DNA of 64,000 nt, from assembly GCF_022539505.1 (NCBI RefSeq), contig NC_061509.1:213552254-213616253 (forward strand), written 5' to 3'. This document shows positions 36,391 through 48,831 of this stretch, one piece after another. The notes under the pieces are model-generated. The model was not told where the DNA came from. It saw only the letters and a list, made by a program, of their open reading frames with translations, and ran no database searches. The DNA comes from Lolium rigidum (taxonomy: Eukaryota; Streptophyta; Magnoliopsida; Poales; Poaceae). The position numbers were made by a program, and so were the translations under genes. Positions within the stretch are counted from its first letter, which is position 1. Each line of letters starts with the position of its first letter.

Positions 36391-36660
36391 AGCGATTTTT
36401 TAAATTATACGTTTTTCAGCATTTTTATAACTAATACGTGATTTTCAAATATTATGGCCGGATAGCGGCCCATCGGCGGACAGGTGGCCGATCGGCACAC
36501 TAGCTGCCGACCAGGCTATGCACATGTTATGTTTTATCTGATCAGTTAACAATTGACCGATCGGCCGATTGTCGACCGATCGAGTTCAACGTTTAGAAAA
36601 TTTTGAAATTGTATATTATTTGTAAAATTTATAAAAAAATATGTATTTAAAAAAATCGCT
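36391..36660. mobile_element. MITE with AGCGATTTTTTAAAT inverted ends
   Basis: The left end AGCGATTTTTTAAAT and the right end ATTTAAAAAAATCGCT are inverted copies. A TAA occurs close to each side (36386 and 36661), so a Tourist/PIF-type 3-bp duplication is possible. The centre holds GATCGGC / GCCGATC palindromes. Confidence 0.6.
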
Positions 36661-36989
36661 TAAAAAGGAAGCATCCCACGACCATTTCCCCCACATCCAG
36701 CGTCCCCACCATAGCCACTCCTTCCTAAGTTTCCTCCCGATTTCAATCACACCGAAGACATAGGCAAGGGGTGACCGTTCCTCATTTCGAACCACGGCCG
36801 TCTGGCTCGTCTCGCGGTGGAAAGAACGCCAGCGCCACTACATGTCGGTCGACGTCACGTGGTAGTTGTTCGAGGAGAACCGAACGGTGTCATGACGGGA
36901 TGTGAGCTTGCCGTCCCGTTGGCTTATCAACACTGGCCGCGTTCGACAACTGGCTCACGTTTGGAGCTAGGGAGTTTGACCCGCACCGC

Positions 36990-37591
36990 CGAGCGGGCTA
37001 CCTCGACGAGGTGGGATTCTTTAACCGCGAGTGTCGTTGCCTAATCGACGGTACCTCAGAGGAGGGATCCTCACGAGGGGGAGAAGAAGTAGGGGCCATA
37101 GGGCGGAGTGCACACGGGACGGTGGTACGCGAGTTACCCAGCTTCGGAACACCTGCACGATGACAGGGCCTACTGCTGCTTGTCTGGAATTATCTGGGTG
37201 CTTTCGCGTTGTTACAATGAGTTGTGGTTGTGCCTCTAGGGCTCCCGGGATCCGGCTTATAAAGGCGCACGGATCTAGGGTTTACACGGAGAGTCCTAGC
37301 CGGAATACAAGTTGCCTAACTACGGTACAATGTCGTGCCGTGTACGTCAAGGATCCGCCTTCTTCCAAGTACGTGCTGGATCCGGATACTTCATGGGCCG
37401 TCACGGATCCGGCCTCCTTCGTAGGTCGGTAGAGATCCGGCTTCCTGTTCTCGGGCTGGATTTCATCCTTCATGATCTACAGCAACTGGGCCGCCCGATG
37501 GGCCACATGCCTCACCACCATCTATGGGCCACCCGGGCTTGCCGGATCTAGGCCATGCCGTTGATATACCCATAAAGTATACCCACAACAG
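36990..37591 (+). mobile_element. LTR-like remnant inside the MULE
   Basis: It contains a TATA context (CCGGCTTATAAAGGCGC near 37253), a run of GATCCGG words, and ends TATACCCACAACA near 37591, like an LTR 3' end. No second LTR or target duplication is seen. Family and start are uncertain. Confidence 0.35.
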
Positions 37592-38057
37592 CGAGCTTGG
37601 GATCGGCCTAACCGATGACAAGAAGCACGAAGACGAAGGCCACGACAAGGAGGAGGACGGTGGTCAGGGAGATGCCCTCTTTCTATAAAAAAAATATCAA
37701 CATTTTTTTGCGAGCTATCCTCAATGGGGAAAGGGCCTCTCGGCTATGGAAAAGGGAAATAAAGACAGGGAGAAGGCGGCGTTTGAGACGACTCAAAGCC
37801 GGCCAAAATCTGGGCCACGTTTGCGTGGCCTAACGCAGATGGCTTGCCGCTCGCGTCCGCCCCTTGTCCGCCCCTGGTCCGCGTGTCATAGGGAGATAGT
37901 TTCTTTCTTCATTAAAATTAGACATTACATTTTTCTTAAATCTTCCTACTACTAGTCTAGCTACGTACGGGGCCGGCGGCATCGCCGCCGACTCACCGCC
38001 GGGCCGTGGATTCCACTCGACGCGGGTGGTCTGTACGTGTGAGGATTCCACTCCAAC

Positions 38058-38444
38058 TTACCAGCTGGGTGGCTCGGGGGCCCTCTTGCTGCGTTCCTTA
38101 GCGGACGCCCTCCTCCTTGTCATCCTCACAGCTTGGGCGCGTTCGCGCTCCGCCTCCTGCAGGCGCACAATCCGCTTCCCGCACAACTCGAGCTCCTGCG
38201 CGGCGACACGTTCCATAGCGGTCCGTGCCTCCAGGCGGACGCGGCCGGTGGCCTGGGCCTCATGGTTCTCCTCCCGACGGCGCATGCGCTCTTGGCGGGA
38301 ACCCTGGTGCGCGCGGAAACTTTCTCGCGCGTTCTCCCGCCCGCCTTTGCTGTCCCGTCGAGGCCTGCCATGGCGCAACGTCGCCCATGAAAGATGAACC
38401 ACGTGGCGGCTTTTTGGGTCCGTTGAACGCAGCGTGCAACCCAA
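38058..38444 (-). other. Coiled-coil-like open frame inside the MULE
   Basis: A 128-codon minus-strand frame is rich in Arg, Glu and Ala (e.g. MERVAAQELELCGKRIVRLQ), with heptad-like spacing. It could be a host-gene fragment captured by the MULE, but I cannot match it to a family and three other frames overlap it. No promoter or splice structure supports expression. Confidence 0.3.
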
Positions 38445-38747
38445 ACGGACACACGGACGCGGGCCGCTGTACGGGTGTCCGCGCGGTCACCCAAACGGCC
38501 TAAAACGGACGGCCCAGCGCGTCCGTTTGGATCGCCGCGTTGGAGATGCCCTTAAACAATGACAGAGCCCAGCTGGATTTGTCACACGATTCAGTTGAGT
38601 AACAGGTAGTAGTACTAAGCAAAGAAGAACTGTTGGATGTGCTTTGGGTGGTAGATATAGCCTATGTCACGGCCCTGACTTAGTAGAAGCAAAGTTAGAG
38701 GAGCCGGCTCCAGCTCGAGGACGAGCTGTGTCTGCATGGGGGAGTAG

Positions 38748-39135
38748 TGTTGTGGCATCAATAGCATAGATGGTAGCAGCTGGCAGAAGCTTCCTTAGTT
38801 AGAGTCTAGATCAATTACTATAGCAGGCTAGCTGTATTGAATAGGGTAGTAGGAGTTATTTTGTGTGAGGCCCAAACAGAGTCCTAGTTGAATACTATTA
38901 CTAGTCTTAATAGGTTTCCATCAGGCCTCCTGGATTGGTCTTTCTATAAGAAAACATGTATCCGTGTGTTTTAGGTCAAGCAGTAATAAACCCCAATCTT
39001 CCCAACCTCTCTAATTTATCTGATATACCCCCTATTATCTTCTCAACTCTCCGGTCACGGCACCAACCCGCAGGCGTTGCCCTCACCCGCCGTTGAACCA
39101 TCCCTATAATCTACGCAACAGAGGCGTTCACAACA
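38748..39135 (+). repeat. 3' LTR of the gypsy derivative
   Basis: It is 388 bp, begins TGTTGTGGCATC after GGGGGAGTAG and ends GTTCACAACA, the same end as the 5' LTR. Confidence 0.85.
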
Positions 39136-40463
39136 CTGATGTAACATATGGAGAAAAGCAGACATTAAAATTTGCTTTTGAGCAACTCAAGACCAAAACA
39201 TTGCAACTGAACTGTTGGGATAGAAGTTGAGCAACTCAAGACCAAAGCATTGCAGTTGAAAATTGCAATTGATAAGAATAATGATATTATAATAATATGT
39301 ATCGACATTTGATGATTATAAAAAAATCAGATAAGATACACCATCACATGTATACATTCGCCTACAATCAGTAACATAAGATTGCGACAACCTGCATCTC
39401 TCTAGAACCTAGAAGCAGTAACAAGCAGCAATTGGAACTAAAACTGAAATATGAGCTATCCAATTCCATTAGCAACCATAGAATTATAACTGAAATTTTA
39501 AATAGAAAAAAGTATAGTCTGACGTTGATATGAAAGTATAGATGTATATATACTCTTCTACATCTTGAATAACTATTTGCGGTGCATTTGTTTCAGGACT
39601 CAGCATATATATGTTCCATAAAGAGACTCTTCCAAGAAGCATGTAGGAGTAATAAGATCAATCAAATGTAGGAGATTTATTTGAATTACCTTTTCTGCAA
39701 GAATAAACACTCGACTACCCGAGTAGACATTGCCTCCACGTCGACACCTCGTTCCTCTCCTCCGGCCGCTCACCACGACCTCTTCTCCCAACGCCGCCTC
39801 GCTCCTCTACTCCGTCCTCCTCCCCAACTGGTACCGCGACCTCTCCTTCTTGCCACCGCGACCAGCCTCCTTGCATATCCTTTATGCTGTCTGCATGATC
39901 TAATCCGACTACCGCGTCGCGCCTCTCATCCGGCCGAAGCAACTCCGCCTGAGCGAGCCAGGACCCCGATCCCTTCCGTCCCCTTCCTCCGCTAGAAGCT
40001 CCGGCCATCGTCAGTAATATCAGGTCGTCGACCCGCAAGCAGCAGCCCGTCGGTCTCCCTCCTCCCTACTCCCAGATGCTTCCTCCCCTTCCCTTGGTTA
40101 CAATTTCCTCCTCTGACAGCGAATCAATCGATGGAGGCGACTGGAATTGTGGAATCAATGGTTGCTCGGATTGGAGAATGGGGTCGCTGGCATTGGGAAG
40201 ATGACGAGGAGAAAAATAAAAGTAGTACACGTCCTACTCCAAGTCCCCGACCTTAGTTTGTTTAGATAAGAAGAATTTCTCGTTGAGAATAATACGGACC
40301 TGATAAACAAACTTTTCAATTTAAGCGAATGTTTTCTACCGGCTAAATTTGAGGAGATAGATGTGTGCGACGATTTACGTGTTATTGTGCGGTGGCATTT
40401 GCTATGTAAATAATGTGAAGTGTGATATTAAAGAAAATGTGACATTACATGTTTCATCTTAAC
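39136..40463. other. Intergenic between gypsy and repeat copy 2
   Basis: A 26-bp phrase GAGCAACTCAAGACCAAA(A/G)CA is duplicated at about 39179 and 39231. A GC-rich patch (39710-40220) has open frames on both strands; the minus frame has an internal ATG (MAGASSGGRGRKG) and a plausible donor (AGAAAAG then GTAATT near 39690), but no recognised domain. It may be a gene fragment. Confidence 0.35.
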
Positions 40464-41100
40464 TAGTGGAATGCCTGTGCTTTGCCACGGCTCCCTACCT
40501 TATGTGTAGTGTTACAAATATTACATGGCTCCCTACTTAATACCTAGTGTCATAAATATTACACATGTAGATAATACGTGTAAACATTTAAAAATAACCG
40601 CATAACATTTAAAATATCTTACGATCACATCACATAATTCAATGTAATTAGTATAAAATGCAACGACCGACATATTACCCCTTATATTATTTATTAAAGC
40701 CATGCTCCCTTGATGCGTCTAAGATATGCTCGCGCTACATCAGAAATGTTGTCTTCAACTTCATTAGCGAGATACTTGAGTATGAGTATCAAAAACTTAT
40801 TCCTCAACTCGTAGCCATCCTGCACAAGTAACCTATCGAGTTAGCATGAATTTTTCTTTTCATACAAATATAAGAATGCGAAGATAGGGTACTCACTATG
40901 CAAATTGGATGAACAATTTTTTTACCATCCCATGAAAGCATAAAACAAAATAATAAGTAACCAGATAAATTTTTGCAAGTGAATGTAAAATATTATTATC
41001 TTGGTCATTAGGACGATAGTAAAATAAATTTCTTATAATGATACTCATAGAAAATCACATGTCAGTATTGGAATAATGTGAGGATATTTCCGTGATAAAA
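40464..41100. mobile_element. Dispersed repeat, possible Helitron fragment (copy 2)
   Basis: This is the second copy of the repeat at 30815-31500, starting ACTAGTGGAATGCCTGTGC and TTGCCACGGC. It shares the order of blocks through ATTGGAATAATGTGAGGATATTTCCGTG. It lacks the 114-bp duplication. Confidence 0.45.
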
Positions 41101-41643
41101 AAATAAATATCTGAATTCCATCCAAGCTATGCTATATATCAAGAGCACCATTTAGATAGAACGAGCACCTCTGTAATTTTAATTGATACCTCTCTTCTAA
41201 TAGAGGTTCAGAAAAGGGGGTCCAAAATAAATATACGATGCTCATGTTTGTCGACGGTGAACAAGATAAAGTCCCCAAATAATGCAGGTGGCAAATAAAT
41301 CTGCAAATGGTGACCAATAAAACACATAAATCATTGTAAGAATGGACAAGGGATCTAACTTACCAAGTTGCACCGTGATATATTATTGTCTATCCCAGGC
41401 TGGCTATGAAGAAGTGTTGCAAACTCGTTAATTTTTGGTTTTACACACCAAGTTGGATGTCATGTACCATCGAGCATCCCCGACTGACATAGAAGAAATA
41501 AACTTTAGAACCATGACAATGACAGTAACTATGTGATTATAATAACTTACACATAATCTTAAGTCCATGTTGTGCACAAGAGGGCTCTATCAATAATTAT
41601 ATCTCATCGCATGCCACTATACGCACAACCATGTTGAAATAAT
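41101..41643. other. Short intergenic stretch
   Basis: No gene or repeat was recognised. It ends where the LTR fragment starts at 41644. Confidence 0.4.
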
Positions 41644-42758
41644 TGTGGTGACCCAGCATACCACTGCATGGTGTAGTACGCAAGTCGTTGACATAACACA
41701 AGTGAAACACCGTTCCACTCATATTACATCCCTCAGATCGAGAGGTACAACAGAAATATATGCGAGTCCAAGAAATGTCTATAGAAGGATACACGAACTG
41801 TATACAGAAGATCAACACAGCCTCCTACTTTACAGTGAGGTAAAACTTCAAATAAAGCTCCAGAAGAACGACTTGTAGTCTAACTTATTGCTAATTCTAG
41901 CTCTAGAGATACTTCGCTTGCTATAGAACTCTAGATACTTAGGTGCTAGGAAAAGGGAAAGGTTCCCTTCTATTACTAGTCTAAGTTTCCACTCTAGCTG
42001 ATGCAGAAGTTGACTCCATTGACTTATTTGATTGGATTATTCATCTTGTTGCTGTTGACTCCTTTGTCTTCGAGTTCCACGGTAGTTTCTCCTACGGTGC
42101 CTCCATAACTAAGCAGGGGATTCAAAGAGGGATGAGTACGAGCGTACTTAACAAATTCATTATTGAAAATAGGTGTATCATGCACTAGCTACAACCACAG
42201 ACCAGAAAGTCATAGGCGAATGCAATTTTTCGTAAACATTTCTTGAAAAGGTTTATTTTATTCTAAAACTATGTCCGTCAGTCTTCACAGGTTGACTAGA
42301 ACTTCACGGAGTTCCTTTCCCACCGCTTTCGTAGTTCCCTTTCCGGAACAGGGAGTGACAGCCACAATTCGATACACTCTGCAGAGGTGCGTTACTTTTC
42401 CCATAAGAGAATTTATCCTTGTTGCCAACCGAGTCGCGTGCTCATCCACACTTCCTTGGTGTGAGACCCAGTATAAGAACCAAGCCAGTCATTGCCTTCT
42501 CCGCGACCCTGCATACCCACCCTTTTGTAAGTCTGGCATGTCCTTTATCTATAGATAGACTAATCCGGACATATGTTCTCACCTTTACCATTAAGGTAGA
42601 CTGTTCCGAACAATTCACATGCCCTGTCCTTTACACTATAGATAGACTAACCCATACAACCCTTACAATCCCTCATAGACCTTTAACAAGTGTGCCCTCT
42701 CCTATATCTATTGGTAGACTGTTATGGACCACTGTCCTCACCTTTACCAAATAGATAG
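41644..42758 (-). mobile_element. LTR fragment of the LARD family, cut by CACTA
   Basis: It starts TGTGGTGACCCAGCATACCACTGC, the same plus-strand LTR edge as 43625 and 53078. It shares AAACACCGTTCCACT, GATGAGTACGAGCGTACT and CACACTTCCTTGGTGTGAG with them, at clearly lower identity. It stops at 42758 where the CACTA element begins. The rest of this LTR is not found to the right within the window. Confidence 0.8.
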
Positions 42759-43624
42759 CACTACAAGAAAAGTTCTGATAGACAACGTCTCAAAATCGTC
42801 CGCTAAGGGGTATTTTTCGTCGCCTATGGGCCTAACCCGACGATATGGGTTCTGTTGTGGAAACTGCGTCAGGCAAAGTCCTACGACAATTTTTTCGGTC
42901 CGTCGCGCTTGGGCGCCCTTCCGCCACGGAAAATCGGACTGTTGCCCAAGTGTTTCCGGGAGCCCGTTGACTCGCCGACGTCATGCAAGCCGACACGTGG
43001 CGGACGCCGTTAATCGGCGGTTAACGGCGTTAACCGGCTGAAACCCCGTGGTAGATGGTAGGCCCACACGAGGCTCGCCACGTCTTAAGCGGGCCGGCCC
43101 ATTAAGTTTACGGGCCGGGCCAGCTGACTTAGTTTGACCGGTCAACTATATAGCTGGGCTGGTCCATTAGTTACGTGGGCCGGGCCTAACCTCTAAAGTT
43201 GGCTGGTCAAAACTTTAATGGGCCGGCCCACTAAGCATGTGGGCCGGGCCGAATGCACTCGTTTGACCGGTCAACAGGCAAAAGGGCCGGCCCACAAGAC
43301 ATGAGGGACCCACTTTCCTGTTATCGGGCCGACCCATTTAACAAGTGGGGTCCGCCTTAAAGCAAGTGGGCCGGCCCAAAAAATTATTGGGCCGGCCCAA
43401 TTAGCATGTGGGTCCCACTTTCCTGCTATCGGGCCGGCCCATTTAGTACGTGGGGTCCACACTAGATCAATCGGGCTGGCCCAACAAGCCGATGGGCCGG
43501 GCCAAAAGCATAGGTGGGTCCCACTTTCCTGTTAAAGGGCCAGCCCATTTAGTATGTGGGGTCCACCATATAGCAAGTGGGCCGGCCCAACAAGATAGTG
43601 GGCCGGGCCAAAACACAGGTGGGT
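42759..43624 (+). mobile_element. CACTA element, left terminus and subterminal array
   Basis: It begins with CACTACAAGAAAAG, the standard CACTA (En/Spm) terminus. From about 43040 to 43620 come many copies of the palindrome GGGCCGGCCC and variants, alternating with GTGGGTCCCACTTTCC and GTGGGGTCCAC. Such arrays serve as transposase-binding subterminal repeats in CACTA elements. A LARD element interrupts the array at 43625. A matching right terminus is not visible in the window. Confidence 0.85.
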
Positions 43625-46600
43625 TGTGGTGACCCGGCATACCACTGCATGGTGTAGTATGCAAGTCTGATATAACACCAATGAAACACCGTTCCACTAG
43701 TATTATATCGCTCAGAGTGGTACAACAGAAACATATGCGGGTCCAAGGTATGTCTATAGAATTACAACATTGACTCTATTACATAAGATCAAGCATAGCC
43801 TCCTACTTTACAATGAGGTAAAACTGCAGATAACTCCAGAAGAACGACTCGTAGTCTAGTCTTATCACGAACTCTATTTGTAGAGTATTTCACTAACTAC
43901 AGAGGCTAAGAATAGACTCTAGCTAAATAGGAGATAGGTTTAGGAAGCTATTTCCCTCCTATGGCTAAACTAGGTTTTCTCCTTGTTGGATGTGGTACCT
44001 GGCTCCTCTGACAGGGTCCTGTCTCGTGAAGTAGTTGTTGACTCCTCGACCTTCGAGTTGCATTGTAGATACTCCTTCGATGCCTCCATATCTAGCTGGG
44101 GATTTAAGAGTGGGATGAGTACGAGCGTACTCAACAAGTTCATTATAGGAAAGAGGTGTTTAATGCACTAGCTACAACATTAGACCGAGAAAGTCCAATA
44201 CCAATGCAAGTTTTCATAACCATTTCTTAAAAAGGTTGCTTTTATTCGGAAGAACTATGTCCGTCGGCCTTCACCGGTTTACTAGAACTTCATGGAGCTC
44301 CTTTCCGGCCGCATTCGCAGTTCCATATCCCGGAACAGAGGAGTGACAGGTCACGGTTCTTTACACTCTGCAGAGGTGTGTTGCTTTACCCATAAGAGAT
44401 CTTAACCTTGGTGCCAACGGGCAATTTCCCCGTCCACACTTCCTTTGGTGTGAGGCCCGGTATAAGGTCTAGCCAATCATGTTCCTCCGCTACCTCGCAC
44501 ACCCACCCTTTGTTGCATACCCCAACCCTGGGTCCTCGTCGGTCCTCTTACACCAATTAAGGATGGACCCCGACCACGACAACAGTTTGGGACTCGTTAA
44601 CCAAACTCCTTCGCCGGTAGCTGCAACCCATCATAGACCACTTACCGTGGGGAATTAGAATGGGATCCCCACCCCACCGCTTGCCCAACCTGGGTCAAGT
44701 GTCTACGGTAAGCGCATCCGTTGATGTACGAGAGGTGGAAACACTTTTGACTACTCCGTCCCACTCCGGATCTTATGGTTAACACGGGTATTACGGCACA
44801 AGAATCACTGGCGACATTTGTTGTTTAATCCTAGATGGATATTAACCCTTGCAATGGAACCTCCACCATATCAACACAATCCATGGTTCCATTTCCCACC
44901 ACATAGTCATATTCATAGTTATGAAAGTAGTGATTTTGGTTTTTATGCAATAGTGATAATCATAGTACTTTGCAAGTAATTTGATAAAGATACTCAAATG
45001 ACATGAGCAAGCGATGAACTTGCCTTTCTTGACTGCAAGATTATGCAGGCAATGTCTTCGATACGCAATAACTCCAAATTCTGAAATAGCATCATCGTCC
45101 GGTAAGGACGATGTTTAAAAGATTGGCAAGGATGCATTAATGCATAAGTATGAGATGCAATCGCTCTAAGCGTGACCTAACCTCGGTGATTTAGGATCAG
45201 TGAGTTGTAATGATTGGTTTAGGGTGTGTTGCACTTTTAGAGTGATCCACAAGCAAGGTTCTTATTCAGGTGTGATTACTTGGTATCATGAACAGGTAGA
45301 TAATAAAACTCCGTAATCAATTGAGCACACAAAGACTGATAATTGGCCTAACGTTAACAAGTAAAGAACAGTGGTCAGTTTTAGTACTGAATGGCATGGT
45401 TAATGATTACTTATTATATAATTCAAAAGAATAACTTTTGAAGAACATGTCCTCATATAAAGAACAAGTATAATAATTAGGTTGGTGGGGTTCTATGGTT
45501 ATCTATGGTTTCATCTAGTTTACGGAGTAAGTATTAAATGGATTCCAAACAATGTTGGATTCGTCAATACCTAGGGCTTGTAAGTTTGAGTTAAGCCTAG
45601 GCATCCTAAGCAATTGTTTATACATGGTTGCTATCAAGGTTGATTCATCTTGCTGGTGATAGCTAGCTAGGTTTATAGGTCCTTATAAGCAGGGTTGATG
45701 ATGATTATGTATTTACTTCAAAAGAATAACTTTTGAAGAACATACTTCTTAGATAATAAGAAGTATAACAATTAAGGTTGAGGTTGTCTTGTATTAGCTA
45801 TTGGATCTCTAAGTAGAGAATGGTTTGTTCCTAAATAGGATGGTTCATGAGTATCTCACACTAGTAGGGTTTAGTGGAACAGGGTTATGTAATGTAAAAT
45901 AGCAGGTATGGTTGCTATTAGGGTTCATCACAATGGTGTGATGCTAATTAGGGATCAATAAGGATGATGGCTTTGGTAATAGGATCTAGGGTTTTCACTT
46001 GGTTGATCCCACTTGATTAGTTAGGTTAGATGAGGATGAACACATGAGATACCCATATATTAGTGATAGGTCTTCTACATTTTATGTGGCCAAGACAAGT
46101 ATTTAATTGCTTATTATGGTTCTATGGATCAAAAGGATAATATCATGATCACATCTCCTAACCTAGGGTTTAGGTTAGAAACAAATTAGGTTAATATGAT
46201 TTAATGGAGCTAGGGTTCCTAATGGTGTTAGGGTTTTAGGGTTTCACAAGCAATGATAATGTTGTAATACCATTTAATAAGAAATTAGGGTTTGCTATTT
46301 ACCCCATAGTTCTAAGATTAATAACTTCATTTTTTTAAAGTTGAAGTTATTAATAACTTTGAAATAAAAATAATACTGAATTTGGCATTTTATTATTTTT
46401 AGACAATTAATAATTAAGGTAATTATTAATTAGGGTTTAAATTTCCACTAATAAAGATTTAACAAAATAACAAATAAAGAAAAATAGCTTTAATGTTTTC
46501 TTTATTTTTTTCTTACTGGTTTTTATTTATTTTAGAAGGTTTTACTATTTATTGAATTTTAATTCAATTTTAGAATTAAGGAAAAGGCTTAATTAACAAG

Positions 46601-48831
46601 TATTAAATAATTAAATTTTTATTGGATAGAGTTTTCTTTTCTAAGAATTTTAATATCTTATTTACATTTTTTGACTTAAATTGAATTTTCTAGATTTATT
46701 TGAGGTTGCAGCATTAATTGGATTTGAATTTAAAACGGAAATTAACTAAAGCTACCCGGGATTTTACCCAAACAGCCACTGGCTGGTGGGTCGAGGGCCA
46801 GGTCATGTGCCACGTGGGCACGACCAAGTCAAAATCGAGGCCATGTCTGGGAGTTCATGGCCGGCGGTCAATCCAGAACGACGCCGACGATAGAGAGCTC
46901 CCGCGGATGAGCGATTGGTTCAGTTCGAAGCGGGACAGCGAGTTGAACTTAGTGGTGGTCTCGCCGCCACTTTATGGCCACCGGAGCTTGGCCGGCGGCG
47001 GGGTACCGCGGCTGCGAGGACAAGTGCATGGTGTGGAGGAGCTACGGCGCCTAATCGAGCAAGGCAAGCACACCAGGAGGTTGAGGAGCTCACCAGGAGC
47101 ACAGAGCGCTTGACGGCGTGGCCTGAGGTGGTCCGAATCGACGACGGTGACGGTGGCCGGCGTCAGAGAAGGCGGCTCGGCATGGTCGCTTGCGAGCGCT
47201 TCGGCTCGATTCCACGCGTTCGGGGAGCTTGTCGACCATGGCGGTGACGATGGCGTACTCGGCGGGGCCAGGGGTGGTCTCTACCGATGACGACGGCCAG
47301 AGTCCGAGCATGCTAGGGTTTCAGCGTTTGCAGAAATTGAGCAGAGGAAGAAGAACTTCGGGGCTAGGGTTCGCCGTGGTATTTATACGGAGCCTAAACG
47401 TGCCTTGTCACGCCGACGGTCGAGGAGATGGCGCCAGCGCGAGGGAAGCGGAGCACGGCGTCTCGCCGGCCTCCCGTACACGAAGAGGATGAGGATGAGC
47501 CTCTCCCCGATATTTGATCGAAAGGGTACGTGGGCTGCTCTTGGGTAGTGGCTTGGGCCGTGTTGCTAGGCTGCTCGTTGGGCTCGCTGCGTGGGCTGTC
47601 CGGCCGGGTGAGGCGAGTAAGCCCCCTCTTCTATATTTTTTCTTTTTTTTTCTTTTCTGTTTTATAATTCTATTTTATATTTATTATTTGAATTCATTTA
47701 TGAATTCAATACTGTTTGTAAATAATTTGTAATGATGCTCATTTATTCAAGATTTAGTTTACTGACTATTATTTCCTTGTTCTATTTTGAATTCATATTT
47801 TATATTGAATTACTTGCATATTTGTGAATAACATTTGGACCTAATCTTATATTTTTTACTTTAATTCTCTTTTTATTATGCAATCAATTATGTTTAGAAT
47901 GATGAGAGTTATACTTTCATCTCAAAGTATTACAGAGTTTGTTACTATGTCTTGGTTTCCATTTGAGAATTAGTCACTAACATTTCATTTGAACAACATT
48001 TTCTTAGGATTTTGTAGGTTTGATAATAATCTAAATTCAAGGTTAGTATTAGTTCTATAATTTAAATATAACTTAAAATCCTAGAGTATGTATTATTCTC
48101 CTCAAGGTTGGGCTTTATTTACAGAGATAAGTGGTTGATCACCACCCATGGATTTTATTATGAGTTTAAGCACTAGATGTTTCTTAGGGTTAATTTGTGA
48201 AGCATAGAATTCAGCTAATGAGCAATTCTTAGGGTTATAATGATATTTACCTAATGACAATTGGTTGGAATCTCAATTATGGCCTAGGTTCATATTATGA
48301 TCACCATAGTGATGCATAAACTAGGGTTGAGATACAATTCTAGTTTATAGAATTGGGATGACATCATATTGCATGTGCTAGGGTTAATCTCCCCTAACCA
48401 TGATAAGATGGTTACTTGCTTAATATTTTATGTGCTTCTCTTATTACTAAGGACTTGAGAATTGGTTTTATCTTATACCAATAGATTTCTATTATATTCT
48501 TAATCTATTGTTGAAGTAACTAAAGTGGTTATGGTTCTTTTTATAGTTAACTTTGGTCAAATGGATTGTTGGTTTCCTCACCATATGAATTATAGGCTTT
48601 AACTCTAAGCTTTTCTTGTGTGCTAAAATCCTCTACTTCAAGTTCTTAGGGTTTATGATTACTACACAATTTATAATGGTCAAGGTTTGGCTTCCTAAAG
48701 TATCACTAAAAGTATTCAGATATGGTTATTCCAATTACCCCTCTCACTTCACAAGGTCTTGAATTATAATCTATAGTTCTACTCAAGGAGTGATGATGTG
48801 ATTAACTAAATATGTGGTTTGCCTAAGAATT

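Larger units (their letters stand above)
36154..38711. mobile_element. Mutator-like element (MULE), 9-bp target duplication
   Basis: Terminal inverted repeats of about 110 bp begin GGAGCCGGCTC(G/C)TCTAAC and continue TTTGCTTCTAC(G/T)AAGTCAGG on both sides (36154-36268 and 38597-38711), with roughly 80 percent identity by eye. The flanks are AGCTCGAGG (36145-36153 and 38712-38720), exactly 9 bp. Long TIRs plus a 9-bp duplication indicate a MULE. No MURA transposase is seen. The interior carries a MITE (36391-36660), an LTR-like remnant (about 36990-37591) and a coiled-coil-like minus-strand frame (38058-38444). Confidence 0.85.
33025..39135 (+). mobile_element. Gag-only Ty3/gypsy derivative with nested LINE and MULE
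   Basis: The 3' LTR (38748-39135) is complete. The 5' LTR (33025-33276) lacks roughly its first 140 bp. The PBS TGGTATCAGAGCC lies at 33280-33292 and a GGGGGAGTAG purine tract precedes the 3' LTR. The internal region encodes only gag pieces: no protease, reverse transcriptase or integrase is seen. After gag's zinc knuckle the reading goes directly to LEDELCLHGG next to the purine tract, so the pol deletion predates the MULE. Two later insertions sit in gag. Stops at 33363 and near 35250 and a frameshift near 35820 make it inactive. Confidence 0.85.

Noticed and set aside
46718..47113. 131-codon plus-strand frame in the LARD LTR, also at 56201
   Set aside because: It is antisense to the direction of LTR transcription, its end differs between the two copies by a frameshift, and no counterpart is seen in the older LTR.
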